NCBI GenBank assembly: GCA_016706225.1
Contig: JADJKB010000003.1
Coordinates: 744,001-808,000 of the forward strand
DNA length: 64,000 bases
DNA from: Myxococcales bacterium
Lineage (GTDB): Bacteria > Myxococcota_A > Polyangia > Polyangiales > Polyangiaceae
Reading direction: 5' to 3'
Under the pieces are notes generated by a model that saw only the letters and a list, made by a program, of their open reading frames with translations, had not been told where the DNA came from and ran no database searches. A program made the translations under genes and the position numbers. Of the stretch, positions 44,847 through 54,006 are shown in pieces (positions within the stretch are counted from its first letter, which is position 1; every line of letters begins with the position of its first letter).

Positions 44847-45500
44847 ATGCGCCGGCTAGCCCTCGCTCTTGTCGCCGTGATTGCGCTCAGCGCGGCGCAC
44901 GCCCACGCCGAAGCGGCCGATGACGTGACCTCAGCACCACTGCCGGAGCACGACAGTGTGCCCGAGCTGCCACAGCCAATGGACGCGGAGGCATCGCCCT
45001 CGGAACCGACCGCAGTCTCCGCGCCCGACCCGATGGCGCGCGCGCCCCGCCGGGTCTGGTACGGCTGGCAGACTCTGCTCACGGATGCCGCGGCCGTGAC
45101 CCTGGTCAGTGTTGGCGTTCGAGCGAAGAGCGGCCTTCTGGCAGGAACCGGCGCGTTCAGCTACGCCTTCGGCGGATCCGTCGTACACGGAATGCACGAG
45201 CACACCTACAAGGCACTGGCCAGCTTTGGCGTGCGCATCGGCGCGCCGATCCTGGGCTTTGTCCTGGGTGCAGCGAGCGCCGATTCGAACTGCGCCAAGA
45301 CCGACTACGACTGCCAGGACGACCTCGGCCCCGCGTTCAGCGGGTTCCTCATCGGCGTCCTCACGGCGTCCGCATTCGACGCCGCGATCCTCGCCCACGA
45401 GGATGAAAAATCGAAGCTCGATCGCTCCCCCGTCATCATCGCGCCGAGCGTCTCGCTCTCGCGCGGCAGCGGCAGCGTCGGTGTGGTTGGTGTGTTCTGA
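44847..45500 (+). CDS. Exported multi-pass membrane protein, unknown
   Basis: A 217-residue protein from ATG 44847. Its signal peptide ends SAAHAHAEA, and a Pro/Glu/Ser-rich linker (~25-65) follows. About four hydrophobic segments come next (TLLTDAAAVTLVSVGV, SYAFGGSVVHGM, RIGAPILGFVLGAA, FSGFLIGVLTASAF). Two Cys sit in the loop between the third and fourth (NCAKTDYDCQDD). The upstream open extension lacks a plausible start context. No family recognised. It is convergent with the GIY-YIG gene. Confidence 0.72.
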   Translation: MRRLALALVAVIALSAAHAHAEAADDVTSAPLPEHDSVPELPQPMDAEASPSEPTAVSAPDPMARAPRRVWYGWQTLLTDAAAVTLVSVGVRAKSGLLAGTGAFSYAFGGSVVHGMHEHTYKALASFGVRIGAPILGFVLGAASADSNCAKTDYDCQDDLGPAFSGFLIGVLTASAFDAAILAHEDEKSKLDRSPVIIAPSVSLSRGSGSVGVVGVF

Positions 45501-45527
45501 AGCGGGCTGCCAGCAATTCGTGAAGTG

Positions 45528-45860
45528 TCAACCCGCCTCGGACGCGGCCCTCCGCGCCGCGGGCTTGCCGCGCAAGAACCGGCGCGCGTAGGCGCGAAAG
45601 CGTGCGGGGTCGGTGAGCTCTTCCTTCGCGGCGCGAGACAGACCCTTCACGCCGAGCTCGAGCCGAAGTGCGGCTCCCTTGGTCAAACAGCGGCGCGTCG
45701 CACACAGCGTGAGCGGGCCCCGCCCGCGGGTGTAGCGCGCGCCCTTGCCGGCGTCGTGCGCGCGGATGCGCTCGGCCACGTCCTTCGCGATCCCGGTGTA
45801 GAGGCTGCCGTCGGCACAACGCACCAAGTAGACGAACCACACGTCGGCCGGCCTTGCCAC
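45528..45860 (-). CDS. GIY-YIG family protein (YhbQ/UPF0213-like)
   Basis: A 110-residue protein with the GIY-YIG core VYLVRCADGSLYTGIAKDV, the following catalytic-type Arg in ERIRAHD, and GKGARYTRGRGPLTL, as in small single-domain YhbQ-like proteins. These stand-alone domains are linked to DNA repair or maintenance, but the E. coli member is poorly understood. Length matches the family (about 100). Confidence 0.9.
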   Translation of the reverse strand: MARPADVWFVYLVRCADGSLYTGIAKDVAERIRAHDAGKGARYTRGRGPLTLCATRRCLTKGAALRLELGVKGLSRAAKEELTDPARFRAYARRFLRGKPAARRAASEAG

Positions 45861-45902
45861 CGGGCGACGGTAGCAGGCCTCCGGGCCATATCGCGCTAGC
45901 AG

Positions 45903-46403
45903 TTACTCGAGCGGGTACTCGCACCGGTCTGACGGCGGCTCGCTGAGATTGTGACCTGCTATCAGGCGGAGGCAACTATTGTAGCGCAGGATGGCGTCGT
46001 CGTTCGTGTCGTCCGTCTGCAGCGCGTCGGCCTGTTCGTAGAGCTTCATGGCGTCCTCGATGTGGTGCCACGCCGAGCGTTTGGCGTCATAACCGGCGCG
46101 GGTCAGCGCGCCAACGGCTCGCCGCTCGCAGAGGATGCCGGAGTAGTAGACCCGCTCGTATTCGGTGGCGAGCTTCTCGATGGCCTCTCGCGCGCGCTTC
46201 GTGACGCCGTCCTGCCCCCTCGCGACCTGATCGGTGAGCGCGAGCACGTAGACGACCGGAGCAGCCTTGTTGGTCGGGTCCGCGGCCAACACATCCAGGC
46301 AGATACTCTCGGCAAAAAACGGCTCGTTCAGCAGTCGGTAACGCTCGGCCTTTTCCAGCGCGTGCGGCACGGACACCTTGGAGATCTGCTTCGGTTCGAC
46401 CAT
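45903..46403 (-). CDS. Helical TPR-like protein, unknown
   Basis: A 166-residue protein with a strong Shine-Dalgarno (AGGGGG) before ATG 46403. No signal peptide or membrane segment. Predicted helices are AERYRLLNEPFFAESICLDV, PVVYVLALTDQVARG, AREAIEKLATEYERVYY and IEDAMKLYEQADAL, TPR-like in spacing. It ends DRCEYPLE. It lies 18 bp behind sdhB on the same strand and is probably the last gene of that operon. An assembly or regulatory role for succinate dehydrogenase is possible but unsupported. Confidence 0.72.
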   Translation of the reverse strand: MVEPKQISKVSVPHALEKAERYRLLNEPFFAESICLDVLAADPTNKAAPVVYVLALTDQVARGQDGVTKRAREAIEKLATEYERVYYSGILCERRAVGALTRAGYDAKRSAWHHIEDAMKLYEQADALQTDDTNDDAILRYNSCLRLIAGHNLSEPPSDRCEYPLE

Positions 46404-46421
46404 TTTGCCCCCTTCGTCTGG

Positions 46422-47165
46422 CTAGCCGGAAAACACACGGAAGAGCCGCTTCAGCGGGTCGTAGAACCGATCTACGACCCGTTCCTTCAGCGGAATGATG
46501 GCGTTATCGGTGATGGTGATGCCTTCGGGACACACCTTGGTGCAGCACTTGGTGATGTTGCAGTAGCCGATCCCGTCGTTGTTCTTCAGATCCGGCAGTC
46601 GGTCCTCGGTGTCCAGCGGGTGCATTTCCAGCGCCGCCGTGTAGACCAAGAAACGTGGACCGATGAACTCGTCGTGTTTGTCGTGGTCACGCAGCACGTG
46701 ACACACGTCTTGACACAAAAAACACTCGATGCACTTGCGGAACTCCTGCACCCGGTCGACGTCCGCCTGATCCATGCGCCAGGTGCCGTCTTTGGCGTCC
46801 GGTTTGCGCGGCTTGAAGGCTTTGATCTTCTGTTTGACGCGGTAGTTCCACGACACGTCGGTGACCAGGTCCTTGATCAGCGGAAAGGCCTGAATTGGCT
46901 CGATCTGGATGGGTTGCCCGTCGGGAAGATCCGAGAGCCGAGTCATACACATCAAGCGCGGGTGGCCGTTGATCTCCGCCGAGCACGAGCCGCACTTTCC
47001 GGCCTTGCAGTTCCACCGCACGCTCAGATCGGTGGCCTCGGTTGCCTGAACCTGATGCACGACGTCCAGGACCACCATGCCCTCGTCGGCAACGGTGCTG
47101 TAGTCCTTGAACTCACCACCTTTGGCGTCACCCCGCCAGATGCGCAAGGTCACCTTGTTGCCCAT
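46422..47165 (-). CDS. sdhB: Succinate dehydrogenase/fumarate reductase iron-sulfur subunit
   Basis: A 247-residue protein carrying all three clusters: [2Fe-2S] CKAGKCGSCSAEINGHPRLMC, with the last Cys completing the set; [4Fe-4S] CIECFLCQDVC; and [3Fe-4S] CNITKCCTKVCPEG. It conducts electrons from SdhA flavin to the quinone site in the membrane subunit. Sequence style (longer than E. coli SdhB in the middle, DKHDEFIGPR) resembles the actinobacterial Sdh1/fumarate-reductase-like branch. It follows sdhA by 28 bp. Confidence 0.95.
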   Translation of the reverse strand: MGNKVTLRIWRGDAKGGEFKDYSTVADEGMVVLDVVHQVQATEATDLSVRWNCKAGKCGSCSAEINGHPRLMCMTRLSDLPDGQPIQIEPIQAFPLIKDLVTDVSWNYRVKQKIKAFKPRKPDAKDGTWRMDQADVDRVQEFRKCIECFLCQDVCHVLRDHDKHDEFIGPRFLVYTAALEMHPLDTEDRLPDLKNNDGIGYCNITKCCTKVCPEGITITDNAIIPLKERVVDRFYDPLKRLFRVFSG

Positions 47166-47193
47166 CAGACGCTCCCCTGGCAGACAGCGTGGT

Positions 47194-49008
47194 TCACTTT
47201 TGTTCCTCGATGATGGCCTTCAGGTCGTCGCGTAGCGGCTTCGTCGGTTCCCGGTGGAGCGCCATCTTCCCGTCCGGGCCCTTCTTGATGACGGTGTTGA
47301 ACTTCGCCGCCTCCGGGTCCTTGTCGGGAAAGTCATCGCGAAAATGACCGCCGCGGCTCTCCTTGCGCTCCAGCGCCGCCATCGCGATGGCCTGAGAGAC
47401 GGTGAGCAGGCTGTCGAGGTCGAGGGCGGTGTGCCAACCCGGATTGTATTCACGGTGCCCGGCAACGCCGACCTTGGCCGCGCGCGCGTTCAGCTCTTCG
47501 AGCGCGACCAGCGCCTCTTTCATCTCGGCTTCGGTCCTCACGATGCCGACCTTGTCCTGCATCAGATCCTGAAGCTCGTGCTGCACGGCGTAGGGGATCT
47601 GCTTGATGTCCCGGTCGAAGCAGGCGAGGGCACGCTCGGCGATCCCGTCGAGCTCCCCTTCGTCGATCTTGCCCGCCGACTGCTCACCGGCGAACTTCGC
47701 GGCGTACTCCCCGGCGCGTTTGCCGAAGACGAGCAGATCCGAGAGTGAGTTGCCACCCAGGCGGTTCGACCCGTGGAGCCCCGCGGCCACCTCACCCGCG
47801 GCGAACAGTCCCGGCACCGTGGTGGACATCTGTGTATCGGCGTCCACTCGCACGCCACCCATCATGTAGTGAGTCGTCGGCCCCACCTCCATCGGTTCCT
47901 TGGTGATGTCGATGTTCGCGAGAGCCTTGAACTGGTGATACATGCTGGGGAGCTTCTTCTTGATGTGCTCCTCCGAGCCGCTGATCTTCTCCTTGATCCA
48001 GGCAATGTCGAGGAACACGCCACCGTGCGGGCTGCCGCGCCCCGCCTTGACCTCGCGCCGAATGCAACGCGCGACGTGGTCACGAGTGAGCAGCTCGGGA
48101 GGCCGTTTGGCGTTTTTGTCCCCCGTGACGTAGCGCCAGCCCTCCTCTGGATCACTAGCCGTCTGGTTCTTGTAGAGCTCGGGGATGTCCTCGAACATGA
48201 AACGCTTGCCGTCACTGTTGCGCAGCACTCCGCCTTCACCGCGCACGCCTTCGGTCACCAAGATTCCACGCACGCTGGGCGGCCACACCATGCCCGTCGG
48301 GTGAAATTGAACGAACTCCATGTCCATCAGCTCCGCGCCGGCGTGATAAGCGAGGGACTGGCCGTCGCCGGTGTACTCCCAGCTGTTGCTGGTGATCTTG
48401 AACGCCCGCCCGATGCCGCCGGTGGCGAGCACCACGGCCTTGGCCTTCCAGAGCTGGAACCGTCCGCGTTCCCGCTCGTAGCCGAAGACCCCAACGATGC
48501 GGTCGCCGTCCTTCAAGAGCTGGACGGCAGTACACTCCATGTGAAACTGGATGCCCTTGTGGATCCCGTGATCTTGCAGGGTGCGGATCATCTCGAGCCC
48601 AGTGCGGTCGCCCACGTGGGCCAGCCGTGGATACTTGTGGCCGCCGAAGTTGCGCTGAAGGATCTTGCCGTCCTGGGTGCGATCGAAGACCGCACCCCAT
48701 GCCTCGAGCTCCCGGACACGGTCCGGGGCTTCCTTGGCGTGCAGCTCGGCCATGCGCCACTGGTTCAAGTACTGGCCACCGCGCATGGTATCGGCGAAGT
48801 GCACCTTCCAGCTGTCCCGATCGTCGACGTTCGCGAGGGCGGCCGCCACACCGCCCTCGGCCATGACGGTGTGTGCCTTGCCCAGCAAAGATTTGCAGAT
48901 CACGCCGACGTTCACGCCCGCTGCGGAGGCCTCGATGGCGGCCCTGAGGCCCGCACCGCCCGCTCCGATGACGATGACATCGTGCTCGTGAGTCTTGTAC
49001 TCGCCCAT
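47194..49008 (-). CDS. sdhA: Succinate dehydrogenase/fumarate reductase flavoprotein subunit
   Basis: A 604-residue protein. The FAD-binding N-terminus is DVIVIGAGGAGLRAAIEA. The AHTVMAEGG segment contains the His that binds FAD covalently in the family. HPTGMVWP, REV near RCIRREVKAG, MGGVRVDADTQ and LFAAGEVAAGLHGSNRLGGNS are the substrate and flavin segments. It oxidises succinate to fumarate at the inner face of the membrane. It lies between the membrane subunit (24 bp) and sdhB (28 bp). Confidence 0.96.
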   Translation of the reverse strand: MGEYKTHEHDVIVIGAGGAGLRAAIEASAAGVNVGVICKSLLGKAHTVMAEGGVAAALANVDDRDSWKVHFADTMRGGQYLNQWRMAELHAKEAPDRVRELEAWGAVFDRTQDGKILQRNFGGHKYPRLAHVGDRTGLEMIRTLQDHGIHKGIQFHMECTAVQLLKDGDRIVGVFGYERERGRFQLWKAKAVVLATGGIGRAFKITSNSWEYTGDGQSLAYHAGAELMDMEFVQFHPTGMVWPPSVRGILVTEGVRGEGGVLRNSDGKRFMFEDIPELYKNQTASDPEEGWRYVTGDKNAKRPPELLTRDHVARCIRREVKAGRGSPHGGVFLDIAWIKEKISGSEEHIKKKLPSMYHQFKALANIDITKEPMEVGPTTHYMMGGVRVDADTQMSTTVPGLFAAGEVAAGLHGSNRLGGNSLSDLLVFGKRAGEYAAKFAGEQSAGKIDEGELDGIAERALACFDRDIKQIPYAVQHELQDLMQDKVGIVRTEAEMKEALVALEELNARAAKVGVAGHREYNPGWHTALDLDSLLTVSQAIAMAALERKESRGGHFRDDFPDKDPEAAKFNTVIKKGPDGKMALHREPTKPLRDDLKAIIEEQK

Positions 49009-49032
49009 GCGCGGTAAGCCTTTCTGACGCGT

Positions 49033-49821
49033 TCAGAGGATGCGCAGGTCGGTCAGGACACCCATCGAGCACAAGCGCACGTAGAGATCCGAGAAACCGA
49101 CGGAAAATAGGCTGCACCAAGCAAACACCATGTGCTTCTTGTTGAGGCCCGACACACAGTCGTAACAACTGCGCCCCACCGCTCCCTTGGGCAGCTCGTC
49201 CTTCCCGCCCCCGATCAGGTGTCGCATCGAGTGACAGCCAAGGGTGTAGCTGGACAGCAGCGTGACGTTCGCCGCGAGCACCAACGTGCCCACGCCGATG
49301 CCGAAGCCGTTGGAAAATTGCGTCGCCTTGTAGACGTCCCAGCTGAGCAGGAAGATGAAGAGCAGAGCGAGGTACAGGAAGTACCGGTGCACGTTCTGCA
49401 AGATCAGCGGAAAGGAACGCTCACCCAGGTAACTCTTCCGCGGCTCGCCCACAGTGCACGACGGAGGATCACCCCAGAACGCTTTGTAGTAAGCGCCACG
49501 ATAGTAGTAACAGGTGAAGCGAAAACCACCCGGCGCCCACAGGATCAAGAGCGCCGGTGAGAACGGCAGGAACGCGGGCCACCAAGCCGGCCTCGCACCG
49601 AGCAGCGCGTGGGGCGAATCACCGAACAGCTCCGGCGAGTAGAACGGCGAGAGGTACGGACCGTGGAAGTAGTGTTTGCCCTGGAACGCTGCCCAGGTTG
49701 CGTAGACGATGAACGTGGACAGGCCGGCGAACGTGAGCAGCGGTGCAATCCACCACGCGTCTTTGCGTTCGGTCGCGAGAAACAGGCGCACTCGTCGTGG
49801 CGTCGCGGAAGCTACAGCCAT
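49033..49821 (-). CDS. sdhC: Succinate dehydrogenase membrane anchor (single large subunit, Sdh1 type)
   Basis: A 262-residue protein, first gene of sdhCAB, with Shine-Dalgarno GAGGGGAG before ATG 49821. About five hydrophobic segments occur (APLLTFAGLSTFIVYATWAA, FLYLALLFIFLLSW, VGTLVLAANVTLLSS and others). Candidate haem or quinone His are NVHRYFLYL and GCHSMRHLIGG. It is twice the size of E. coli SdhC and resembles the single anchors of actinobacterial Sdh1 complexes. Placement beside sdhA and sdhB supports the call more than its own sequence does. Confidence 0.83.
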   Translation of the reverse strand: MAVASATPRRVRLFLATERKDAWWIAPLLTFAGLSTFIVYATWAAFQGKHYFHGPYLSPFYSPELFGDSPHALLGARPAWWPAFLPFSPALLILWAPGGFRFTCYYYRGAYYKAFWGDPPSCTVGEPRKSYLGERSFPLILQNVHRYFLYLALLFIFLLSWDVYKATQFSNGFGIGVGTLVLAANVTLLSSYTLGCHSMRHLIGGGKDELPKGAVGRSCYDCVSGLNKKHMVFAWCSLFSVGFSDLYVRLCSMGVLTDLRIL

Positions 49822-49972
49822 CGTTCTCCCCTCTGGCGGACCAGTAATTCCCCGCCCGCGCGCAGACTTTACCGGCCCGGCGCCCTCGATTCAATCTTGA
49901 CACGCAGAACATGCTCGGCGCGACCCGGCAGGTCGGAGCTCCGGGCTGGAAAATGCCCCGCTCTGGCCAGCC

Positions 49973-50467
49973 TCACTTCTCGGGGCTGAGCTCGTTCCTC
50001 AAGTAGACGGCGATGTCGCTGATGAACTGGTGGACCGCTGCCTCGGCGATGCGGTGGCCAACGACCGAGTCGATCAGACCTCCCAGCAGCCCGAGCGGAG
50101 GTTCGTAATTTCCGGCCAGCGAGAGCTGCGTCTCGGTGGACGTGAGCGGGTACACGGAGAGCTCCGCCTTCATGAACGGAAACAGGCGGGGCATGTTTGC
50201 CGCCTCCCACTCGAGGTGAATGCGTGTCACCGGCGACGACATCGCCTGTTTGGCTTCTTCCTCGATGGAGTTGACCGAAATGGCGATCTCGGTTCCGAGC
50301 TCGATGCCCCGAAAATTGACATGCAGCCCGGAAGCGACGGTTTTGGCGCGAACGGCCGCTACCCGGGTCGCGCTCCTGAAGACCTCGAGGGCATCAATCG
50401 TGAGTTTGTCTCGAACCGCCGCGTACGGGTGGTTCACGTAGTCGTAGACATTTATCGATTGGCCCAT
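49973..50467 (-). CDS. SRPBCC-like small protein, unknown
   Basis: A 164-residue protein from ATG 50467, preceded by GGGGGAAAGAGG; the open frame continues upstream without a better start. Beta-rich middle (TRIHLEWEAANMPRLFPFMKAEL, TETQLSLAGNYEPPLG) followed by a long C-terminal helix (AEAAVHQFISDIAVYLRNEL) is typical of SRPBCC/START-like ligand-binding folds. No catalytic motif. The call rests on pattern only. Confidence 0.6.
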   Translation of the reverse strand: MGQSINVYDYVNHPYAAVRDKLTIDALEVFRSATRVAAVRAKTVASGLHVNFRGIELGTEIAISVNSIEEEAKQAMSSPVTRIHLEWEAANMPRLFPFMKAELSVYPLTSTETQLSLAGNYEPPLGLLGGLIDSVVGHRIAEAAVHQFISDIAVYLRNELSPEK

Positions 50468-50604
50468 GATCCTCTTTCCCCCGGTGCGAGAGGCGAGCTG
50501 AGTATAGCGCAGGTTCTCGACCTCGGTTCGGGGCAACGACCGCGGTCACCGGCCGATCGCGCCCGGGGCACGTGTCTGCCATCACCACCCCGGCAAGTGG
50601 CCGC

Positions 50605-52668
50605 TCACTTCGCCAGCTTCATCAGTGTGCCATTGCCGTGATTCGCCCAGTAGATCGCGCTGGTATCGACCGTGACGCTGAACGGCGCCGGCTGCGCGCT
50701 CGCGAGGGTCTTGCTCGGCCCACCGGTCACCGGAATACTGAGCACGGCCCCGGCGCTGGTGTGCTGGTTGACCCAGTAGAGCGTGGCTCCATCGAGCCAC
50801 ATGCGGCTGGGGTTCGTCTGCCCGGACGCGAGCACTTGCGGCACCGAGATGCTGCTCTTCGGCATGCGATTGACCGTGCCCTTGCTGCCATCATTGAAAT
50901 AGATGTGGGTCGAGTCGACGGCGACGGCGCTGGACGACTCGGTGTTGGCAAACGTCGTGACGCCGCCCCCGCCGGTCGCCGCCACTTTCTTGATCGCCCC
51001 GGGTAGCTCGTCGGCGAAGTACACGTACGCGCCATCCGTCGCGACGCCATCCGGGTAACCCGCGGCGCCGGTGAGCTGGTTGTCGTTGGTGCCGTTCACG
51101 GCCATGCGCCGGACCTCGCCTTTCGCGTACTTCGAGTAGAAGACGTAGATGCCGTCCGTCGCGATGCCGAGGGGCGTCTCTGGCGATTTGAGTAGCTCGG
51201 GAGCCCCACCCGTTTGTGCAATCCGCTGCACCTTGCCGCTGCTGTTCGAGTAGTTGGTCCAGTACGCGTACGCGCTGTCGAGGGCCAACCCCCGCGCGTT
51301 GAGCTGCGCAGATGCCAGCACCGTCACTGCGCCGGAGTTTGCGTTGACCTTACCCACGGCGCCGTCGCCCACGCCCGCGCTGCCCTCACGGGTGAAGTAC
51401 ACGTAGCCCCCCGCGGCGGCGACGCTGTAGAGCCCCGTCAGCCCCGAGGCCAACACGAACGGCTGGCAAACACCGCCACTGCACGCGCCGCCCTGGCACG
51501 ACTTGCCGCAGGCGCCGCAGTTCAGAGCGTCCGAAGCCGTGCCGACACAGCTGGCTCCGCACTTGTTGTACCCGGGGTTGCAGTTGCTGCCGCAGGCCCC
51601 ATTGCTGCACGTTGCGCTGCCGTTCGCGGGAACGGGACAGCTCATGCCACAGGCGCCACAGTTTGCGGCGCTGGAACTGACGCTGACGCAGGCACCCGAG
51701 CAGTTGATTTGGGGCAGGACGCAGCTGGTCACACAGGCGCCGCTCGAACAGACCTGGCTCGGCCCACAGGCCTTGGCGCAGGCGCCGCAGTTGGCTGGAT
51801 CCGAGCTGGTATTGACACACGCCGCTCCGCATTTCGTGAGCCCCGTCGCGCAGCTGCAGGCGCCGGCCGTGCACGCGCCAGAGCACTTGGTCCCGCAGCT
51901 TCCACAGTTCGAAGCGTCGGTGCTCGGGTTGACACACGCGCCAGAGCAGGAAATGAACCCGCTCTTGCAGCCGACGGCGCACACGCCTGCCTTGCAAGTT
52001 GGATCCGCGTTCTGTCCCGCCGGACAGATCGTCCCGCAAGCCCCGCAGTTGATCACGTCCTTCGTGGTATCGGTGCAGAGCCCTCCGCACGCCGATTCGT
52101 TCGCCGCGCACGAGCTCTTGCAGCTGCTGCCAGAACAAACCTGGCCGCTGAGGCACGCCCCACCGCACGTCCCGCAGTGGTTCGGATCCGATGCGAGGTC
52201 GACACACTGGCCGGCGCAGTTGGTCTTACCCGCCGGGCAACCCACGACGCACGTGCCCGCCGAACAGGCCTCGGCGAGGCCACAGGATTTGTCACAGGCG
52301 CCGCAATGTTTGGGGCTGCTCTGGGTATCGACGCAGGCGCCGCAGTTGGTCAGCCCCTGCCCGCACGTCGACGCACACTTGCCGCCGCTGCACAGGGCCA
52401 AGCCGCCGCTGGGCACCGGACAGGGTGTAGCGCAGGCACCGCAATTCTCGACGTCACTGTCGGTGTTGGCCTCACAACCGTCCGTCGAGTCTCCGTTGCA
52501 GTCGAGCTGCGTCGAGCTGCACGCTTTGGCACCGCCAGCGCCGGCCCCTCCGGCGCCGCCTTTCAGGTCATCCAAGCCGGATGACAGCGAACACGCCGCG
52601 ACGGCCGCAGCCAGTAACAACGCGAGGGCGCGGCCACTGACCCGCGATCGTCGAGGCCGCCCGGTCAT
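50605..52668 (-). CDS. Cys-rich Stig1-like lipoprotein fused to a beta-propeller
   Basis: A 687-residue protein with lipobox VAAC and a short Gly/Ala spacer. Residues ~50-400 hold eight NCGxCG-type units (for example DVENCGACATPC, SPKHCGACDKSC, DVINCGACGTIC). Residues ~405-680 form repeated blades of the type AYWTNYSNSSGKVQRIAQTGG, IYVFYSKYAKGEVRRMAVNG, VYFADELPGAIKKVAATGG and IYFNDGSKGTVNRM, a six-bladed YWTD/NHL-like propeller (similar to DUF5050). It is related to the cluster at 7.5-17 kb but stands alone. The propeller is a plausible ligand-binding head on a disulfide stalk. Confidence 0.83.
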   Translation of the reverse strand: MTGRPRRSRVSGRALALLLAAAVAACSLSSGLDDLKGGAGGAGAGGAKACSSTQLDCNGDSTDGCEANTDSDVENCGACATPCPVPSGGLALCSGGKCASTCGQGLTNCGACVDTQSSPKHCGACDKSCGLAEACSAGTCVVGCPAGKTNCAGQCVDLASDPNHCGTCGGACLSGQVCSGSSCKSSCAANESACGGLCTDTTKDVINCGACGTICPAGQNADPTCKAGVCAVGCKSGFISCSGACVNPSTDASNCGSCGTKCSGACTAGACSCATGLTKCGAACVNTSSDPANCGACAKACGPSQVCSSGACVTSCVLPQINCSGACVSVSSSAANCGACGMSCPVPANGSATCSNGACGSNCNPGYNKCGASCVGTASDALNCGACGKSCQGGACSGGVCQPFVLASGLTGLYSVAAAGGYVYFTREGSAGVGDGAVGKVNANSGAVTVLASAQLNARGLALDSAYAYWTNYSNSSGKVQRIAQTGGAPELLKSPETPLGIATDGIYVFYSKYAKGEVRRMAVNGTNDNQLTGAAGYPDGVATDGAYVYFADELPGAIKKVAATGGGGVTTFANTESSSAVAVDSTHIYFNDGSKGTVNRMPKSSISVPQVLASGQTNPSRMWLDGATLYWVNQHTSAGAVLSIPVTGGPSKTLASAQPAPFSVTVDTSAIYWANHGNGTLMKLAK

Positions 52669-52719
52669 TGCCCAAAGATAGCACCTGTCCCGATTGGGAA
52701 GGCGCGAACTTGGCGCCCC

Positions 52720-54006
52720 TCAGCGCCGCACCAGCGACGCCACGAAGTAACCGTCGGTTCCATGTCGAAGCGGCAGCAGGCGAGCGCTGCACCCATCCGA
52801 CCCGAGCAGCGCCACGAGCTCGGGTGCGTCGAAGGAAACTGGCTCGAGCAGCTCGGCCACGCGCTCGATGACCTGCTCTGCCTCTTCTCGAAAGACGCTG
52901 CACACGGCGTAAACGACCCGACCGCCGGGTTTGGCCTGACGCGCGGCGGTGCTGAGGATCCGCACCTGCAGCTCCGCCATGCGCGCCGGATCTTCCGGTC
53001 CGAGTCGCAGTGCAATTTCGGGACGGCGTCTCAGAGTGCCACTCCCCGAACAAGGTGCGTCCACCAGCACCCGCTCGAACCCGCCCGGCAGCTCACCGAC
53101 ACCTACACTGAGATCGACCGCTCGCGTCTCGGGTACACGGAGCCCGAGCCGCCGATGTTCGTCCGCAAGGCGCCCGAGCTTCTCCGGGTGCAGATCGCTC
53201 GCCCACAACTCACCCTGGCCAGCAAGCTGTTCAGCAAACAGCGTGGTCTTCTGCCCGCGCCCTGCGCAAGCATCGAGCACGCGGTCTCCGGGACGAACGC
53301 CGAGAGCGAGCGCCACGACCTGCGCTCCCTCTTCTTGCACGACGAAGTCGCCGGCATCCGCGAGAGCGCGACGCCGTGGATCGCCTTCACCACGGGTCAA
53401 GCGCGCCAGAGGCGAAGCCCGTCCTTGCTCGGCGGACTCGAGCCAAGCGGGAAGAGCTCGGCCGGTGCGAATGCGCACGGCGACCGCCGGTTCCTGCCCC
53501 GCAGCCCCGAGCAGCGCCAACATCTCTTCCTGACCGACATCGCGCGTGAGCCGCTCGCGCAGCCACCTGGGCACACTCTCCGCGATGGCCTCCGCGCGCT
53601 CGATGTGTGGCCCACCCCGCGCCAACTTTCGCAGCACGGCGTTGGCAAACCCTGCGGGCTTCGCGCCGCGCTCGGCCCGCACCAGCTCCACGGCGGCGTC
53701 GACCGCGGCGAACGCGGGCACACGATCCAAGATCAAGATCTGGTAGGCCGCGACGAGCAGATGCGAGAGGACCACACGGTCGGTCTTGTCGATGCCCCGC
53801 GGAACCAGCGGCCGCAGGCGGTCGAGGAGCACTTTGCGCGTACGCAACGTGCCGTAGCTGAGCTCGGTGGCAAATCCGCGCTCCCTCGCGTCGAGGTCCG
53901 CCTGTCGCTCGAGCTCCGCGTTGAGCGCCGCGGCGGCGTAGGCCTCGTCGCGCTCCACGCGCACGAGCACTCGGGCAGCAATGGCCCGCGCGCCTCCCGG
54001 GTTCAT
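52720..54006 (-). CDS. rsmB: 16S rRNA (cytosine-967-C5)-methyltransferase
   Basis: A 428-residue protein from ATG 54006. It has an N-terminal NusB-like helical domain (ARERGFATELSYGTLRTRKVLD-type region), then the RsmB methyltransferase: VLDACAGRGQKT for SAM, DLHPEKL, the catalytic PCSG in VDAPCSGSGTLRRRPEI, and VYAVCSVFREE with the second active-site Cys. It methylates C967 of 16S rRNA. Length matches E. coli RsmB (429). The start overlaps the rseP stop by 4 bp. Confidence 0.94.
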   Translation of the reverse strand: MNPGGARAIAARVLVRVERDEAYAAAALNAELERQADLDARERGFATELSYGTLRTRKVLLDRLRPLVPRGIDKTDRVVLSHLLVAAYQILILDRVPAFAAVDAAVELVRAERGAKPAGFANAVLRKLARGGPHIERAEAIAESVPRWLRERLTRDVGQEEMLALLGAAGQEPAVAVRIRTGRALPAWLESAEQGRASPLARLTRGEGDPRRRALADAGDFVVQEEGAQVVALALGVRPGDRVLDACAGRGQKTTLFAEQLAGQGELWASDLHPEKLGRLADEHRRLGLRVPETRAVDLSVGVGELPGGFERVLVDAPCSGSGTLRRRPEIALRLGPEDPARMAELQVRILSTAARQAKPGGRVVYAVCSVFREEAEQVIERVAELLEPVSFDAPELVALLGSDGCSARLLPLRHGTDGYFVASLVRR

